Part shown: positions 46,583 through 58,904 of the stretch, piece after piece
Layout: every line of letters starts with the position of its first letter
Numbering within the stretch: the first letter of the stretch is position 1
NCBI GenBank assembly: GCA_019925105.1
Contig: JAHGAU010000010.1
Span: forward strand, 248,001 to 312,000
Source of the DNA: Niebla homalea
Lineage: Eukaryota > Ascomycota > Lecanoromycetes > Lecanorales > Ramalinaceae
DNA: 64,000 bases
Reading direction: 5' to 3'
Made by a program: the position numbers and the translations under genes
The notes under the pieces: generated by a model
Databases searched by the model: none
What the model saw: the letters and a program-made list of their open reading frames with translations, nothing else
What the model was told of the DNA's origin: nothing

Positions 46583-48313
46583 ATGCTCACTGGCAGTCCC
46601 AGCTCCCTTCTTTCTTGTGGCAGGATACCCAAGAGCGGTGCGATGCTGATGCACGACCGCCCAGACCCCATTTCTCCGCCCTCCACCACTCCCATGTCTC
46701 CTATCAACTCAACCGCTGATAGTGACATGACGGGCGAGACCTTACAGGCCGGAAGAGAGACGCTGCAGCTCCGCCCTGGATCCAACGGCCAGGCACGCCG
46801 CCCATCCATCCTTGATGAAAATGACACTACCCCCTTGGTGTCCCGGCGTCCCTCTCGAGAAGAGAACCCTTGGTCCTCGATTCCAGATCCGGCAGGGTTA
46901 CCGATGATCTTTGCCCGCACATTGAGCAGGCACGCCCATCGTACTTGTTCTGGACCCCAGGGCCCCAGCAGTCCCAATGACGCCGATGACGAAGCGGAGT
47001 CGACCAGGGCCTTGGATCAGATTCGCCAGTCTCTGCATCGCTTCAAAGGCAAGGTCAGCAGTGGATTCAAGGGCGTTGCTAGGAGAGTGACGTCTCTTCA
47101 AGCCTCTCGGCGCAACAGTGGGGAGCAGACAGAGCCTCTGTTGCCTTCTCAATCTCAATTTGAGGAGCCAAGCTTTTCGGGGCTGTCTGCCCCTGACGCG
47201 AATGGACGGGAACATTGGCCATCTCTGGACCCTGCGCAGTGGGCAGCGTTGTCTGCCGAATCGGGCGTCATGATGCAACCTGTGCGTTCGACCATCCGTA
47301 GATCGGGGCCTGCGTTGACTGAGACGTCTATCCGTGGTCAGACCATGATCACGGCGGTCAGCACGGATGAGCAGGGTGCTTCCAGTCTCCGGGAAAGAGC
47401 GTAAGTATCATCCTTGTTGGAAGATTTTGATTCCGGTCCTCTTATCCTATTGCCCTGTCGACTGGGGCATTGATCATGAGTCCTTTAGCATCTCTGGCTC
47501 TTGCATGAGCAATTGAGTCCTCAGATATTGCCATACCTCCTCGGGTACATACATGTGACAAACAGGAGATCTGCACAAGCACTTCGCTTCTACCTTGTCA
47601 TATTAGCGTCCCCATTGTCCTAATGCTCTTTCTTTCTAATGCCCTTTTTGTCATTCATTATGGCTCTCCCTGTTCATGATGACTAGACTGGGAAGCGTAC
47701 CATCTGTCGATGAATCACATGCTTCATCATCCAACAAGGTCGCCGTCTGCGGACACCACTAACAGTCTCCTACCCAGAACAAACAACACACAACACGAAT
47801 GCCTGAATTATACTAACACACTCACCTAGTCTCCGCCGCCGCCCCTCTTCTGAAGACTTGGCCGGTATGTCCACCATCCGCAAGGCCACCCTCTCCCTCC
47901 CTTCGCCGCCCATCCCTGCCTCACTACCCGGCCCACCATTTGACTTCCCTCTCCTCCCGGAAGTCCGCGCAGCGTTGGAATCACCGCCAATGCTGCAATA
48001 CCGCCTCATGCGCGCCGGCTATCCCCTGGTCACCCTGGACAACCTCCCTCGCTACACCGATCCCGCCCCTACACCACCTCGCCGCACCCGTTCCGCCCCT
48101 GTGCGACCATCTAGGCGATCCAGTCAGATGCGGGTCTCGTCGTGGGGCAGGTCTGCGGGACAAAGGGCGATGGATGGATTTCAAGGTGTCAGACATCCCC
48201 GGAGGGGTACAATGGTGGGGGAGAGGGTGGTAAATACTGATGGGTTGGTGGGAAAGAGGGAGGTCAGTGTGTTTCGGGAGTTGATGGGGGAGGAGATTGG
48301 GGTGGCATTGTGA
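46583..48313 (+). CDS. Hypothetical disordered protein, two exons
   Basis: Model: 46583-47400 and 47830-48313, 433 residues. The donor (GTAAGT at 47401) is strong and the acceptor CACCTAG fits; frame is kept, joining ERA to LRRRPSSEDLAG. The 429-bp intron is far longer than others in the window and may hide a further exon. Content is Ser/Pro/Arg-rich with likely phosphosites (RRPSRE, RRNSGE, RRRPSSE). One possible amphipathic helix is ALDQIRQSLHRFKGKVSSGF near residue 150. The second exon holds a compact segment, PLLPEVRAALESPPMLQYRLMRAGY. I recognise no family. Probably regulatory or scaffold-like; function unknown. Confidence 0.6.
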
Positions 48314-48536
48314 AGGTGGGGGGGTGATGGGTGGTTTGCTAAACGTTGCAGCTGAAGCCTGTTTGCTAATCATTTCAAAAGGTGGTGTCTAATGTGGAAA
48401 ACAATTGCATATGCCACCAAGTCCTGTTTGAGTGTCCAAACGCTCGCTACGTGCCCCAAAATCATTCCAATGCAAGCTTGCCTCATTCTCGTTATTTTTT
48501 TTACAGGTCGTCGCTTTCGCTGCAACGTTCAAACTC

Positions 48537-49848
48537 TTACAGCTTGCTCTTCCCTCCAGCAATCAATCCGCTCCCCCGGTTCATTTCCTGGACGGCGTCA
48601 CGTACCATCTCGTCAACAATCGCTTTGGCGCTTTTCCTCTCATTGACCACCGCTGCGGCCTTGCCCATCAAGAAGGGTCGCGCATTGTCCATGGTCTCAT
48701 CATCGATGTCATCTCCCAGTGTCTCGAAGTCATGCTCGACAGGTATGGTGCCTTCGGAGGTGAGTTTCTTGATCTCTTCTGAGCGATTTGTCTCCCAATT
48801 CTCGATGTAGGAATTTGTGCGTACACGGAGGGGTCGTCCCTGTTGACCCATCAGCCGTCAGCGCAAGAATGATACAAAGAGGTGAGTCAATCTCATACCG
48901 TGAAAATAATCGTCCTCACGTTATCATCGAACCCACTCGTCCTCACCGCCTCCTGATGTGCCTTTGGTGCCCCCGCCTCCTCACTCAGCACAAATCTGGT
49001 CCCAATCCACACGGCATTCGCCCCCAACATCAATGCCGCCGCGAGACTCTGTCCATTAAACAAACCCCCCGCAGCAACCACTTGCACCGGCCCCCCTGTC
49101 AACGGACTCTTCCGCCCCTTGCACATCTGCGCCACCGTGGGGATTAATACCGTAGTCGGTACGTCACCAGTGTGCCCGCCCCCCTCGCCCCCCTGCGCAC
49201 AAATCATATCCGCACCCACATCCAGGCATTTCTTGACGTGTTTCGGATGGCCGATCATGTTCATGTACAAAACTCCGGCCTCATGGAGCCGTTTGACCAC
49301 ATGCGGTGGCGGGACGCCGACGGCAGAGACGAAGAGCTTGGCGCCCGAGGAAATGATGATTTCGACCAGTTCGTCGAGTTTGCCCTTGGTGTAGTCGTAG
49401 CTAAAAGCGGCCCCATCATACATCAGCAACTCCCAAACCCCAACTCACCTGAGATTCGTCAGGGCGGGGGAAAATAAAGATGTATACACACTTGGTCTTC
49501 CTCGCACTCCCGCCCACCTGCGGGATCAGCAAGTCCACACCGAATGGTGCATCTTTGTTCTTCAGGAAACCCTTCAGCTCGGCGATCTGCTCACGCAGCA
49601 TGTCGGGAGTGTAGCCCACGCCACCGATGACGCCCAGGCCGCCCGCATTGGTGACAGCGGCGGCGAGTTTGGGACCAGCGGCGACATTCATGCCGGCGAG
49701 CATGATAGGATGGTTGATTTTGAGGAGGTCGGTGACCGTTGTGCGGAGTTGTTCTGGGGGTAAAGAGTCAGCATCAGCTTGGTCAGTCTTGCGGGGGGTG
49801 GGGAGGGGGAGGGGGAGGAGAGGGAAGGGGCCTACGTGGGGCTGCCAT
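48537..49848 (-). CDS. Nitronate monooxygenase (2-nitropropane dioxygenase family)
   Basis: Exons 49848-49836, 49753-49492, 49400-48899, 48839-48537; 359 residues. The first exon is just 13 nt (MAAP plus one base), set by joining to QLRTTVTDLLKINHPIMLAG. FMN-barrel motifs: AAVTNAGGLGVIGG, then AQGGEGGGHTGDVPT (phosphate binding), VVAAGGLFNGQSLAAALMLG, ANAVWIGTRFVLSEEAGA. These mark fungal class NMO, which oxidises alkyl nitronates such as propionate 3-nitronate and protects against nitro toxins; substrate here is not tested. The C terminus ends at MNRGSGLIAGGKSKL, as usual. It is divergent from FOL1 and convergent with the hypothetical gene at 46.6-48.3 kb (224 bp apart). Confidence 0.93.
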
Positions 49849-50397
49849 TATTGAGTGATCTTCGTATGTGGAAGCGATGCGTTCACTTTGGAAGTACGGT
49901 AAGGTATCTTGTGATACTGTATTTATGGAATGAGAGTGAAGATGGAAGATTGAAAGAGTGCTTTAGATGATATCAGAAAGACCATCAGACCCATTTGAAC
50001 CGAGGCTGTTTGGAGACAGCCTAACCGCTTTAGGTCGTATCGATAAGTATAGCCGCTGTCGGGGATTTGCATTCGCCACAGCTTATATAATTCATCGTTC
50101 ATAAATATTACACCCACTCTATAGTGCATAACAACAATCTTCAGGGCACCCTCGGAATTAAAACCGATCTACATGGCTCGTTAACAATTATAAATGGCAA
50201 CGAGGGCGTGTTAGAATCCTGCCAAAATCGAATTTCTGCCAATTCAGCCGTTAATTTGTTTACAAGGTCGCTGCATTCAATTCTATATATTTTGGATCAA
50301 GGTCTTTGTCACAAAGAATATATTTGGTGGAGTCCAACATCGCCTACGTTGCAATTCTTTTTGTTGTTAACGAGGCATCCGCCATTATGTCGAGAAC
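49849..50397. promoter_or_regulatory. Divergent promoter region NMO/FOL1
   Basis: 549 bp between divergent starts, A/T-rich near FOL1. No certain site. Confidence 0.4.
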
Positions 50398-51997
50398 ATG
50401 AAGCCTTTTTGCGCGCGTCGGGATCTTCCAATGATCTTGAAGGTGGCGAGACCAGCAAAATCTATCACTATCGCCGACTTTCGAGATACACTGGCGAAGA
50501 ATATTAACACAAGTCAAAACTATCACAAAGCTTTCATTGCCTTGGGAAGCAACTTAGGCGATCGCCTCAAATTCCTTGAACTAGCATGTACCTCCATGGT
50601 CAAAGACGACATTAGGCTCGTGAGAACAAGTGGTCTGTATGAGACCAAGCCAATGTACTTGGAGAAGCAGGGAGACTTCTTGAATGGTGTCTGTGAAGTA
50701 GGACCATGTGAGATGTATCGCACTAGCTGAAGCTGACATACTGCCTATACAGGTTGAAATTTCTCTTGGCCCTTTGGAGTTACTGCGAAGGTTAAAATGC
50801 ATTGAAACAGAGTTAGGTAGAGTCAAATTAGTCGACAACGGACCTCGTCCCGTAGACCTTGATATCCTACTATACGACGACCAGTCCATCAACACGGACG
50901 AATTAACCGTTCCGCATGCAAAAATGATGGAGCGAGAATTTGTTTTGAGACCATTGTGCGAGTGAGTAGCCTTCTCCTTGAATCAAGGAGAGTATGTGTT
51001 GAAGCATCATAGTTTGATACCATATGCCTCATTGCCAGAACAGGGAATGAGGGAACCTTTCAAGGATCAACTAGAGCGACTTCCTAGCACAGGCCCAATC
51101 CTTTCCACCAAGACCCAGCTATCGTCCCACCTACCTCCAATAAGCTCTCAATCTCCCGACAAGCCAACCCATCTGATGACCGTCCTGAACCTAACACCAG
51201 ACTCATTCTCAGATGGTGGCCTCCATGTAGCTGCAGACCCCACACCATTCCTTGCTAAATTGAAGGATCAATTGTCATACAGACATCCCCCCACAATCCT
51301 CGACATCGGCGGCCAATCGACCAGGCCCAACGCCCCCTCCATCTCCTCGAAAGAAGAAATCTCCCGTATCCTCCCCACCATTAGGGCCATCCGCTCAGAC
51401 CCCTTCTTCACTAAGCTAGCTATATCAGTAGACACCTACCGCGCCTGCGTCGCCTCCGCAGCCAGCGAAGCAGGCGCGGACATCATCAATGACGTCTCTG
51501 CCGGCCAGCTCGACGCCGAGATGCTCCCCACGATCGCCAGGCTGGGCTGCACTTGCATCTTGATGCACATGCGTGGCAACCCCTCAACAATGACAAAACT
51601 TACAAATTACCCCAACGGGATCATTGAGGGCGTGGGGAGCGAACTCCTCGCCCGTGTCCGTGACGCCGAAGCCGCGGGGGTCAGACGGTGGCGTATCATG
51701 CTCGACCCCGGAATCGGGTTCGCGAAAACCCAGGCGCAGAATCTGGAAATACTGAGGAGGTTTGGTGAGTTGAGAGCATATGAAGGGTTGCACGGGTTGC
51801 CGTGGGTGGTGGGTGCAAGTAGAAAGGGTTTCATTGGTAAGATCACGGGGGTGGAAAAGCCGAGTGAGAGGGTTTGGGGGACTTCAGCTTGTGTAACGGC
51901 GGCTGTGCAGGGTGGGGCGGATGTGGTGAGAGTGCACGATGTCAAGGAGATGGGAGAAGTGGTGGCGATGGCGGATGCAGTTTGGAGGGTCGCTTGA
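50398..51997 (+). CDS. FOL1: Folate synthesis enzyme: HPPK-DHPS fusion
   Basis: Exons 50398-50697, 50753-50961, 51013-51997; 497 residues. The 51-bp second intron (50962-51012) removes an in-frame TGA right after FVLRPLC. HPPK domain: HKAFIALGSNLGDRLKFLE, GLYETKPMY, NGPRPVDLDILLYDD, VPHAKMMEREFVLRPLC. DHPS domain from about residue 215: LMTVLNLTPDSFSDGG (signature 1), ILDIGGQSTRPNA (signature 2), DIINDVSAG, MHMRGNP, IMLDPGIGFAKT and GASRKGFIG. It thus makes dihydropteroate from 6-hydroxymethyl-dihydropterin and p-aminobenzoate; DHPS is the sulfonamide target. Yeast FOL1 has an additional N-terminal aldolase (DHNA) domain that is absent here, as in other Pezizomycotina. The basic, acid-poor first 35 residues may be a mitochondrial presequence. 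Confidence 0.94.
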
Positions 51998-54900
51998 GGT
52001 ACAATCACAACAGTATGAAATCATGACGGTATTTTGGAGAATCGATCTATGACGGTAGGCATAAGCCATACACTGGGCGGAGGACGTTTTATGTTTTGTC
52101 TTTTGAAGCTTTCATGTCTTTCAAGCGCTGAAGGACAATCTTGAGTAAGTGGGTCGGCTTGTATTCAACAAATTGTGGGCTCTCTGGTAAGAGCACTATT
52201 TCGATCTTGTCAACAATATCATCACATCTACCACGCTCACGTGATATTGCCTGTTCCTGCCCGCGTGCTTCTTGAGTCATCCGTCGTTCCGGAAAGAATG
52301 CGGCCGATGACGAGATGTGAGGCCGTCGCAGTGAAGCAAAGCTGAAAGATAAGTCTGCCCAAGATTATGTGTTGTTTGTGAGATTACATTGGTGTTTTGT
52401 ATATTGCAAATCAACCTTGTACATGCATAGCAGCATAAGTCTATTTGCCACGTAAAGCCTCAAGCTTAAGCGCTGGTCCGGTTCGTGATGACCAAATAAG
52501 CATTTGCAGATCTGACGAAGCAGTTAAAAGTATCTGCCTCCATAATACCCTCATCACTGGCTTGAATTTACTTGCATTCCAGGTGTCCATTGACAAAACC
52601 TGTGTAGCCTTGTTTCTTCAAGTTAGGCTCAAAACAACTTAGGGCCCCTTCACCGCTCAGACATATATCCGCACCAGCTACTTGAACAGACCACACGCAA
52701 AGGCTTACCGTACCACGGTGGCGCAGCTTGGCGAGATGATCGATCAGCATTTCATGCCACAGTCTTGCGAAATATGTGGGAGGACTTAGCAAACAGTCTT
52801 CCAGCGATCCATCCATCTTGTGCAGAGCTGTCACCATTTTTCCATACCCCAGATCTAGACATGAACGGTGAGAGAACCCTTCACCACGCACCATGACAGC
52901 TTCTCTTCTTCCGGAGAACGCTACTGGCCCTCTTCCACCTGTACATCCCCATCTTCCGCTCCGAAAAACCATCGCGCTCCTCGAGCCCCGGGCTCACTGA
53001 TCCGGCAAACAGCAATCAATCCTGTTCGACAAGGCTGATCGCCACATCCTTCCATCCGTCGGACTTCCCAGCAGCAGAAAAGTCTTCATACCCCGCCCAA
53101 CGGCGCCAGCTCTCTCCTCTAGAAGACCCCGAGATGCCCTGCCCCCCTTTGCTTTCTACTTCCTCACACACACACTCACTCACTCATCCACTGATGATAA
53201 TGATGAGACCCTTCTTCCCAGTAGTGCCTCAACCCCCCGCCTCAGTACTCAAACGTCTTTTCATTCTTCAACGACCCTCGAACATGGCCAGCGGTAGTGG
53301 CACTGCTCACCATTCATGGACGCCGACGCCACCTGGCGCTGTGGTGGTGGTGGTCGTGGGGGTGGAGCAGTCTCGTCGTCGTCGCCAAGGAGTAAAGCTG
53401 TGAGCCGGCATTGCTCAAGGGCATGATGAGCTCGTCCTTCACGCTCGTGATGGAGTTCGCCATGGGCGGTTGTATTTGTGGGGATGGCGACGTGGGTGGC
53501 GCTGCCTTTAGGGGGGTTTGAGGAGGTGGTGAGGGAGGGGGAGGGGGATTGGGCAGGGGAGGATTCATTGGGTTGGGGGATGTGGTGGATAATGGTGTGG
53601 AAGTTCGAATGGATCGGAAATAGCGAAGGTGGTGGGCTTAGGCCAAAAAAAAAAAAAGCGAAAGGAGTGTGAATGCCCCTCCCTCTCAGCGGCGACGACT
53701 CGAATGTGCCTGATGGGTGCGTTCGAAGATTCAGCCTTCTTAACGATCAAGAGGATTGGATGGGAGTTGCGTTATTGATTCTCTCCTTCAGCAATTCAAC
53801 GTACTATCTGTGCTTCCCACCCTGTTTCGCGCCGCTTTTCCATCAGATGGTAGAGAAACCTTTGAGGCGGGCCTGAATAGGTAGTATCCGGATGTCCGTC
53901 GTCGTTTAGATGGTACCTCGTCCTCATACTTTCAGCCGGCACTGGTTCTTTTGAGCGAGGAGAGGAGCCAAAAAGGTTTAAATATGCGAGCGCACACAGT
54001 CCATGTGAAAATGAACTCAAGACTCTTACTAAGCTGGACATGTGAAACCAAGTTCTCGACGGTCGAGTCCTTGGGCACCAATCTACCCCTTGCTAGCTCT
54101 AGCTGGCGTTCATTTAATGGCCACGCCGTTAGAAAAGGAGCATCAAGAATATAGCCACTAAGATAGCCACAACCAAATACATGCATACCTTCATCTTTAT
54201 GGCTGGATCCCTGTCTTTCTTCACCGCATAAGGAATCGACCTTCGCCTCTTTGCTGCCGCTTACTGGCTTTAACTCAGACGAATGCACCTGAGGTAGCGA
54301 AATGGCTAGATAGTCTAAGATGGCAAGCCAATAGTCGGCAAAACTTTGAAACGGCAGCAAACAAAGTCTGGACACGAACTTTGAAACGGCAGCAAACAAA
54401 GTCTGGACACGATGCATGTTGGAATGATTCGTTCGCATTAGACAGCAAAGTGCTCTGATACTTGAAAGCTGGGCTGTCTCACTGCCTCTCGCTGACTTCA
54501 GCTTCTCCTGTGTTCTTGTGGGAATGGTGAAGCGCAGTTTCTTTGCAGATGGAAGCAACCAAGGTGTAAATATATTGCTGTCAATATATGCTGGTTCCGA
54601 ATCGTCTCACCATTTCCTCAATAGGATTCTGTTGAATTTATTACTGGCTGTGTGAGCCCTTGAAGTTCAATTGTTGAGCGAAAGCATCAAGATAAGCATA
54701 GGGTACTAAGTTGAGGATGGAGAGATGGACATGAGCCCCTAATTGATCCAAAAAGCCGAGCGCTGAGACGCACATCGCGCTCAGATGATTATGACTCTTG
54801 CGGTCGGAGGTAGAATTCAGATGAAGAGCTCACGCTGTTTGCTAGGGAAACATGTTGATTGGCTTGCGGCTTGCAACTCTTGATTCAAGCAAAACCTGAA

Positions 54901-55643
54901 GAAGTGTGTAGTACCACTTGCGCTGACTGCGTGGTGGTATGGAGGAGAATGTCCATGTTACCCTGTCAAGCGACGCGCAGAGTGTCCCCTACACCCATTG
55001 AGAAAGCAATGGCATTAGTGAGCGTGCGCAGCTGCCTTGAAGATATCAATGCCCGCTCTGGGCTTCCTAGCTAGTATCTGCCCTGGCCAAGCAAAAAAAC
55101 CACTTCCTCACGTGTTTCCCAACAAATTGGTGCTGGACGTATATTAACTCGTACATGAACGCGTTAGCGCGACCAGATATGCATGGCGACGATGTGTGTG
55201 GCTGAACAGCCTCATGAAGATGATACCAGTCCCAAAAAGGTAATCAGAACGTCCTCCCAGGTTCGACGCTGGACGACCAGAGAATTCTTCTGAAAGAGGA
55301 AGGTGTGGAAGAAGTGTCACCATCACCATGGTGGTGGTGATGGAAGATTACCGTTTCGGGATGGCTAGCCACGCGAACATTGCGCAGGTGGCAAAATTTT
55401 GATATCCGGGTACGTGTGCGGGTAGAAGCCGAGCCGCGGCCATATCGTATGATTGCACTTTTTGAATTGCTTCTTCAGCTCGGAATCATTCATGGAAGGC
55501 CGCTCGACGTGTCTGAAATGTGAGGCTTTCCAACCTGATGATGACTATATCTTGAGATTTAGATCCTCGATTTTGAAGAGGATTGACTTGGAGAACTTTC
55601 GCTACGCAGTGTCTCTCCATGCGTAGTAGAGACTGATCATCGC
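51998..55643. other. Long gene-poor interval (3.6 kb)
   Basis: No gene with clear support. A minus-strand frame at 52280-52089 (63 codons) ends in an ordinary-looking segment (YKPTHLLKIVLQRLKDMKAS) and stays open further upstream; it may be a small gene or last exon (low support). The minus frame 54558-53932 spans a 35-bp duplication and has no domain. Homopolymer and short repeats (CACT, GTGG) occur near 53.2-53.4 kb. Confidence 0.4.
54342..54411. repeat. 35-bp exact tandem duplication
   Basis: The unit AACTTTGAAACGGCAGCAAA... (54342-54376) is followed at once by an identical copy (54377-54411). 35 is not a multiple of three, so it would break a reading frame unless compensated. Exact identity implies a recent slip or duplication. 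Confidence 0.9.
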
Positions 55644-57531
55644 TTACCACAGGAATCTCTGTACGTTGCCCGGTTCCTGCTTCCATTCAAATCCTCGGTA
55701 GAGGAGCATATAGCCGGTCACAGCATTTATGAGAAATAGCCAAAGAGTTTCCAGCCAGAGGTGATGGCTACAAATGACACGACCGGCCTTCTGGAAAATG
55801 TTTCCTCCGGCGTGAGGTGTCCTTACGGACTTTTGCAGCGGTATGTGAAGCCGCCACATGATCCAAGGTAGGATGCAATAACGGGGCTCAACGAGCGGCG
55901 CCGTGCAAAGGCTGAGAATAGTCGCGGCTAGCCAAATAAGGAGCCAAGAAGCGCACTGACTAGATTTGATTTCTCGTGGCGTATTATCATAGCCCTTGTC
56001 GCTCGACCGCTTATCCTCAGGCTTCTCATAGGTTGCACTCAAATCCTTTGGTGGCTCATTGTTACTAGTGACAGCTAAGAGAACCACGTTCATGCAGACA
56101 TAGTAGACTGGTACCGCCAAGTATTTGATGCTAGGGTGCTTTAGCAGTAGGCGGAAGACGTAGAACATGTAATGGCGGTTGTCTGCGAGGGTGAACGGGT
56201 GTACGATGGTATTGTATCGAACAATGATTAGCATCAGACCCATTGTGGGCACGGCCAGTATGTGTTGAGTCTTTCTGACATTAGGTGGCGACCAAGGGGC
56301 ACTAGAAGGTAAGTAGCTGCGAGGTAGTACAGCGGCAAGCAGATACGGAAACAATAATGGTAAGGAAAAGAAGGCTAAATAAGGCCAGATGTAGAGCATC
56401 TGTGCAAGATGAATGGTAGCAATGTGATTGCTCTTGTCACCTGCCGACATCAGCTGTGGATTATAATACTCAGAGCGGGGTTGATGTACCAAGCACAACG
56501 CCCCCATTCCAAATTATGAAACCAGCAAAAGCCAGCAATATAGTGATCGAAGATGTAACAGATTGTAAAGTTACTCGCCAGTGAGACAGCATGGCAACGG
56601 GGTAAGATATTGCTGTCTGTAGGTAGTCTGTATCGATTAATGAGCTCACGGAGTCATCCATGGCATGAGTTTCTCGAGTCGGTACCTTCCATTGAGGCAT
56701 CGCTCATAGCCGGGTCGTACACGCGGCCGCTTATCCAAGTCCTTTTCGCGGTAGACCAAAAAGTAGAATCTGGCGAACGATCATTCAGCCACTTTTTGTA
56801 ACTCGGTGGAGGTTTCAACTCTGCTCTTCTCGGCAGGTCCCGCTGAAGCTGCAGACCGCCAATATATATTGCGACCCAGAAAATGTTGGTCTGCCTGAAG
56901 GCAAGAGAGATCAATCCGGCAGCTGCTATACTACTGCTCGGCCGACCGTCAAGATGGTAGTAATAAACGATCAGCACAGATCGAATGGAAAGGATGTCCG
57001 TATAGTAAAGCCCGTAGAAGAAGAAAAGGGGTGGAAAGAGCATGATGTTGACCACGGTGTGCACTTCAGCAGTTGAAGGAATCCAGCCCCGTTTTTTCTC
57101 CCCAATTAATCTCCCATAGCTCGAAATACGCCTCACAAGTGATAGAACGATGAACACAAGCTCAAACGTTATAAGGGAATTGATGCTTCGGAAGTCTCGA
57201 TCATTCAAGTTGTTTAAGCCAACAAGTTGGGCAAGACGCATCTGCACATATGAGACCACATAGAGTCCAGGTGGTGTGGTGATCTTGGGATCCCAAAGGC
57301 GCCATTGCCCCTGTAAATAGGCCTGAGCCTGGCGAATGTGAAAGACTTCGTCCTTGATTGGTTATGAGTACGGACATCTTCACTTGAATGAGATTGTTAT
57401 GCTGTTGCATGAAAGCGATCGCTTACGAGATAGGGTTCAGGTACAATCCTGTAGATCAGACTACTCCAGTAGAGGGCAAGAATGCAGGGAGTGAAGATAC
57501 AGAGATATTGCAAAGAGGACAGCGGTGTCAT
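55644..57531 (-). CDS. ALG10: Dol-P-Glc:alpha-1,2-glucosyltransferase
   Basis: Exons 57531-57427, 57352-56686, 56627-56490, 56440-55644; 568 residues, phases consistent. Exon 1 encodes LIYRIVPEPYL and joins to DEVFHIRQAQAYLQGQWRLW and DPKITTPPGLYVVSYV, the conserved luminal start of ALG10/DIE2, including the acidic Asp-Glu needed in this enzyme class. Later motifs: FPPLFFFYGLYYTD, AFRQTNIFWVAIYIGGL, FAGFIIWNGGVVLGDKSNH, HLAQMLYIWPYLAFFSLPLL, and NRHYMFYVFRLLLKHP. About ten to twelve spans. The enzyme adds the last glucose to the dolichol-linked oligosaccharide in the ER lumen before transfer to proteins. The C terminus ends GNVQRFLW. Divergent from PSF2. Confidence 0.95.
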
Positions 57532-57959
57532 GCCTATCCGGTCCAGGTGTCAGATAGATCTATGATATATCCCAACGTTGTACAATGAAGTCTACGGCCA
57601 AAAGATTCATTATTTATTGTTTCACATACTGTACCTTATGATCCAAGGGTGTGGGCCCGCGCCTGGCGGCCGACTTTAGGCTTTGTTTCAGGGTTCAGAG
57701 GGGACAGCAGGCGCCAAAGCTGCAGTCTTATTTTCGCCCGCACTCGACAGCCAGTGACGAGCATTCGAGACCTGCAATTCAGATTGTCAACTCTGCTCTG
57801 TTTACAAGATAGGCCACCAATTAAGCTCGTACTTGCTGTCAATAGTGTAGGCTACCTGTGGAGTTCCTGCAATGTCTCCGGGGAGCGCTTCCTCCCTTAA
57901 TATTCCCTCTCCAACGAGAGCAGTCCCCAAGGGAAGTTGAGAGCTGATTATCTCTGGAA
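57532..57959. promoter_or_regulatory. Divergent promoter region ALG10/PSF2
   Basis: 428 bp between divergent starts; shared promoter by position. No certain site recognised. Confidence 0.45.
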
Positions 57960-58786
57960 ATGGCTCTGCCCCTTCCGTCTGGCCTCACACCCTCAGAGGT
58001 GGCCTTCCTATGTGAGATGGAACTCGTCACGATCATCCCACGTCAAAGGTTAGAGGGTTTGGAATTGCTGGGGGTCGGTCTCATCTTGCTTCTTCCCTTC
58101 ATCAGCTCCCATCCGCCGTTTCTGACCTCTTGGTCCGCATTGTGAGAATAGATCGCTAAAAAGTTACGTTCCAACAGGGCCCAACCCCCCCCTTGATCCC
58201 ACCCCAACGCGCGGACCTCCCCCTCTGGTTTGCCCTCCTCCTCAAACGCCAGCGCAGAGCCAACATCCTTGCCCCCGCGTGGATGACCCCATTATCCCTT
58301 CAAACGCTGCTCGAGCTGGAAAAGCAAGAGGAAGGCTTCACGCCCGGCCCTCCATTACCTGCCTCCAACGAGACCGCGAAGGAGGGTGGGGGTATCGCTC
58401 TGTCTCCACCCTTCCTGCCGCAATCCACTGCTTCAGGGCAAGCAGATCGCTTGCCGTATCATTGGCTGGAGCTGGCTACTATGCTCCTGAGGGAGGCGAG
58501 TGAGGACGTGCCGAATGCGGAGCAATTGACTCGGCTATTGAGGGATCTGCGGGAGGTGCGGATGGCGAAGTTGAGGGCAGGAGTCAGTGTGCTAGAGGGT
58601 GCAAGAGAGGTTGGAATGGATGGAGTGGGAGGCTTGGAGGTCGCAGAAGGGAGAGCTTTTGTTGGGGGAGTGGTGGATGGTTTGAGGGTTGTGGGCGCTA
58701 GTATGGAGACAGAGAGAAGAGAAAGAGAAGAGGAAGGTGGGCAGGGGTACGATGATGAAGACGATGATGATGGCATGGATGAATGA
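57960..58786 (+). CDS. PSF2: GINS complex subunit Psf2
   Basis: Exons 57960-58073 and 58178-58786, 104-bp intron; 240 residues. [20 protein letters not shown] and [18 protein letters not shown] join to [36 protein letters not shown], the conserved Psf2 N half. [20 protein letters not shown] and [17 protein letters not shown] form the C-terminal helices. GINS binds Cdc45 and Mcm2-7 to make the replicative helicase. The tail is acidic ([11 protein letters not shown]), longer than in yeast but common in filamentous fungi. The donor GTCGGT is not optimal, but frame and family agree. Confidence 0.94.
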
Positions 58787-58904
58787 AGGGAATCAACCCG
58801 GCATCTTGTGAGCAATGGCCTACGAACACCCTTCTGATGCTATCTGGTCCCTTGAAACAACCAGTAGGGGTCGTACACGGCCTAAAAACGCAACATTGAT
58901 GCAG

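Noticed and set aside
50962..51012. In-frame stop between the HPPK and DHPS parts of FOL1
   Set aside because: A 51-bp intron removes it; the enzyme fusion is intact.
53932..54558. 208-codon minus-strand open frame
   Set aside because: Contains the 35-bp tandem duplication and lacks any domain; more likely chance.
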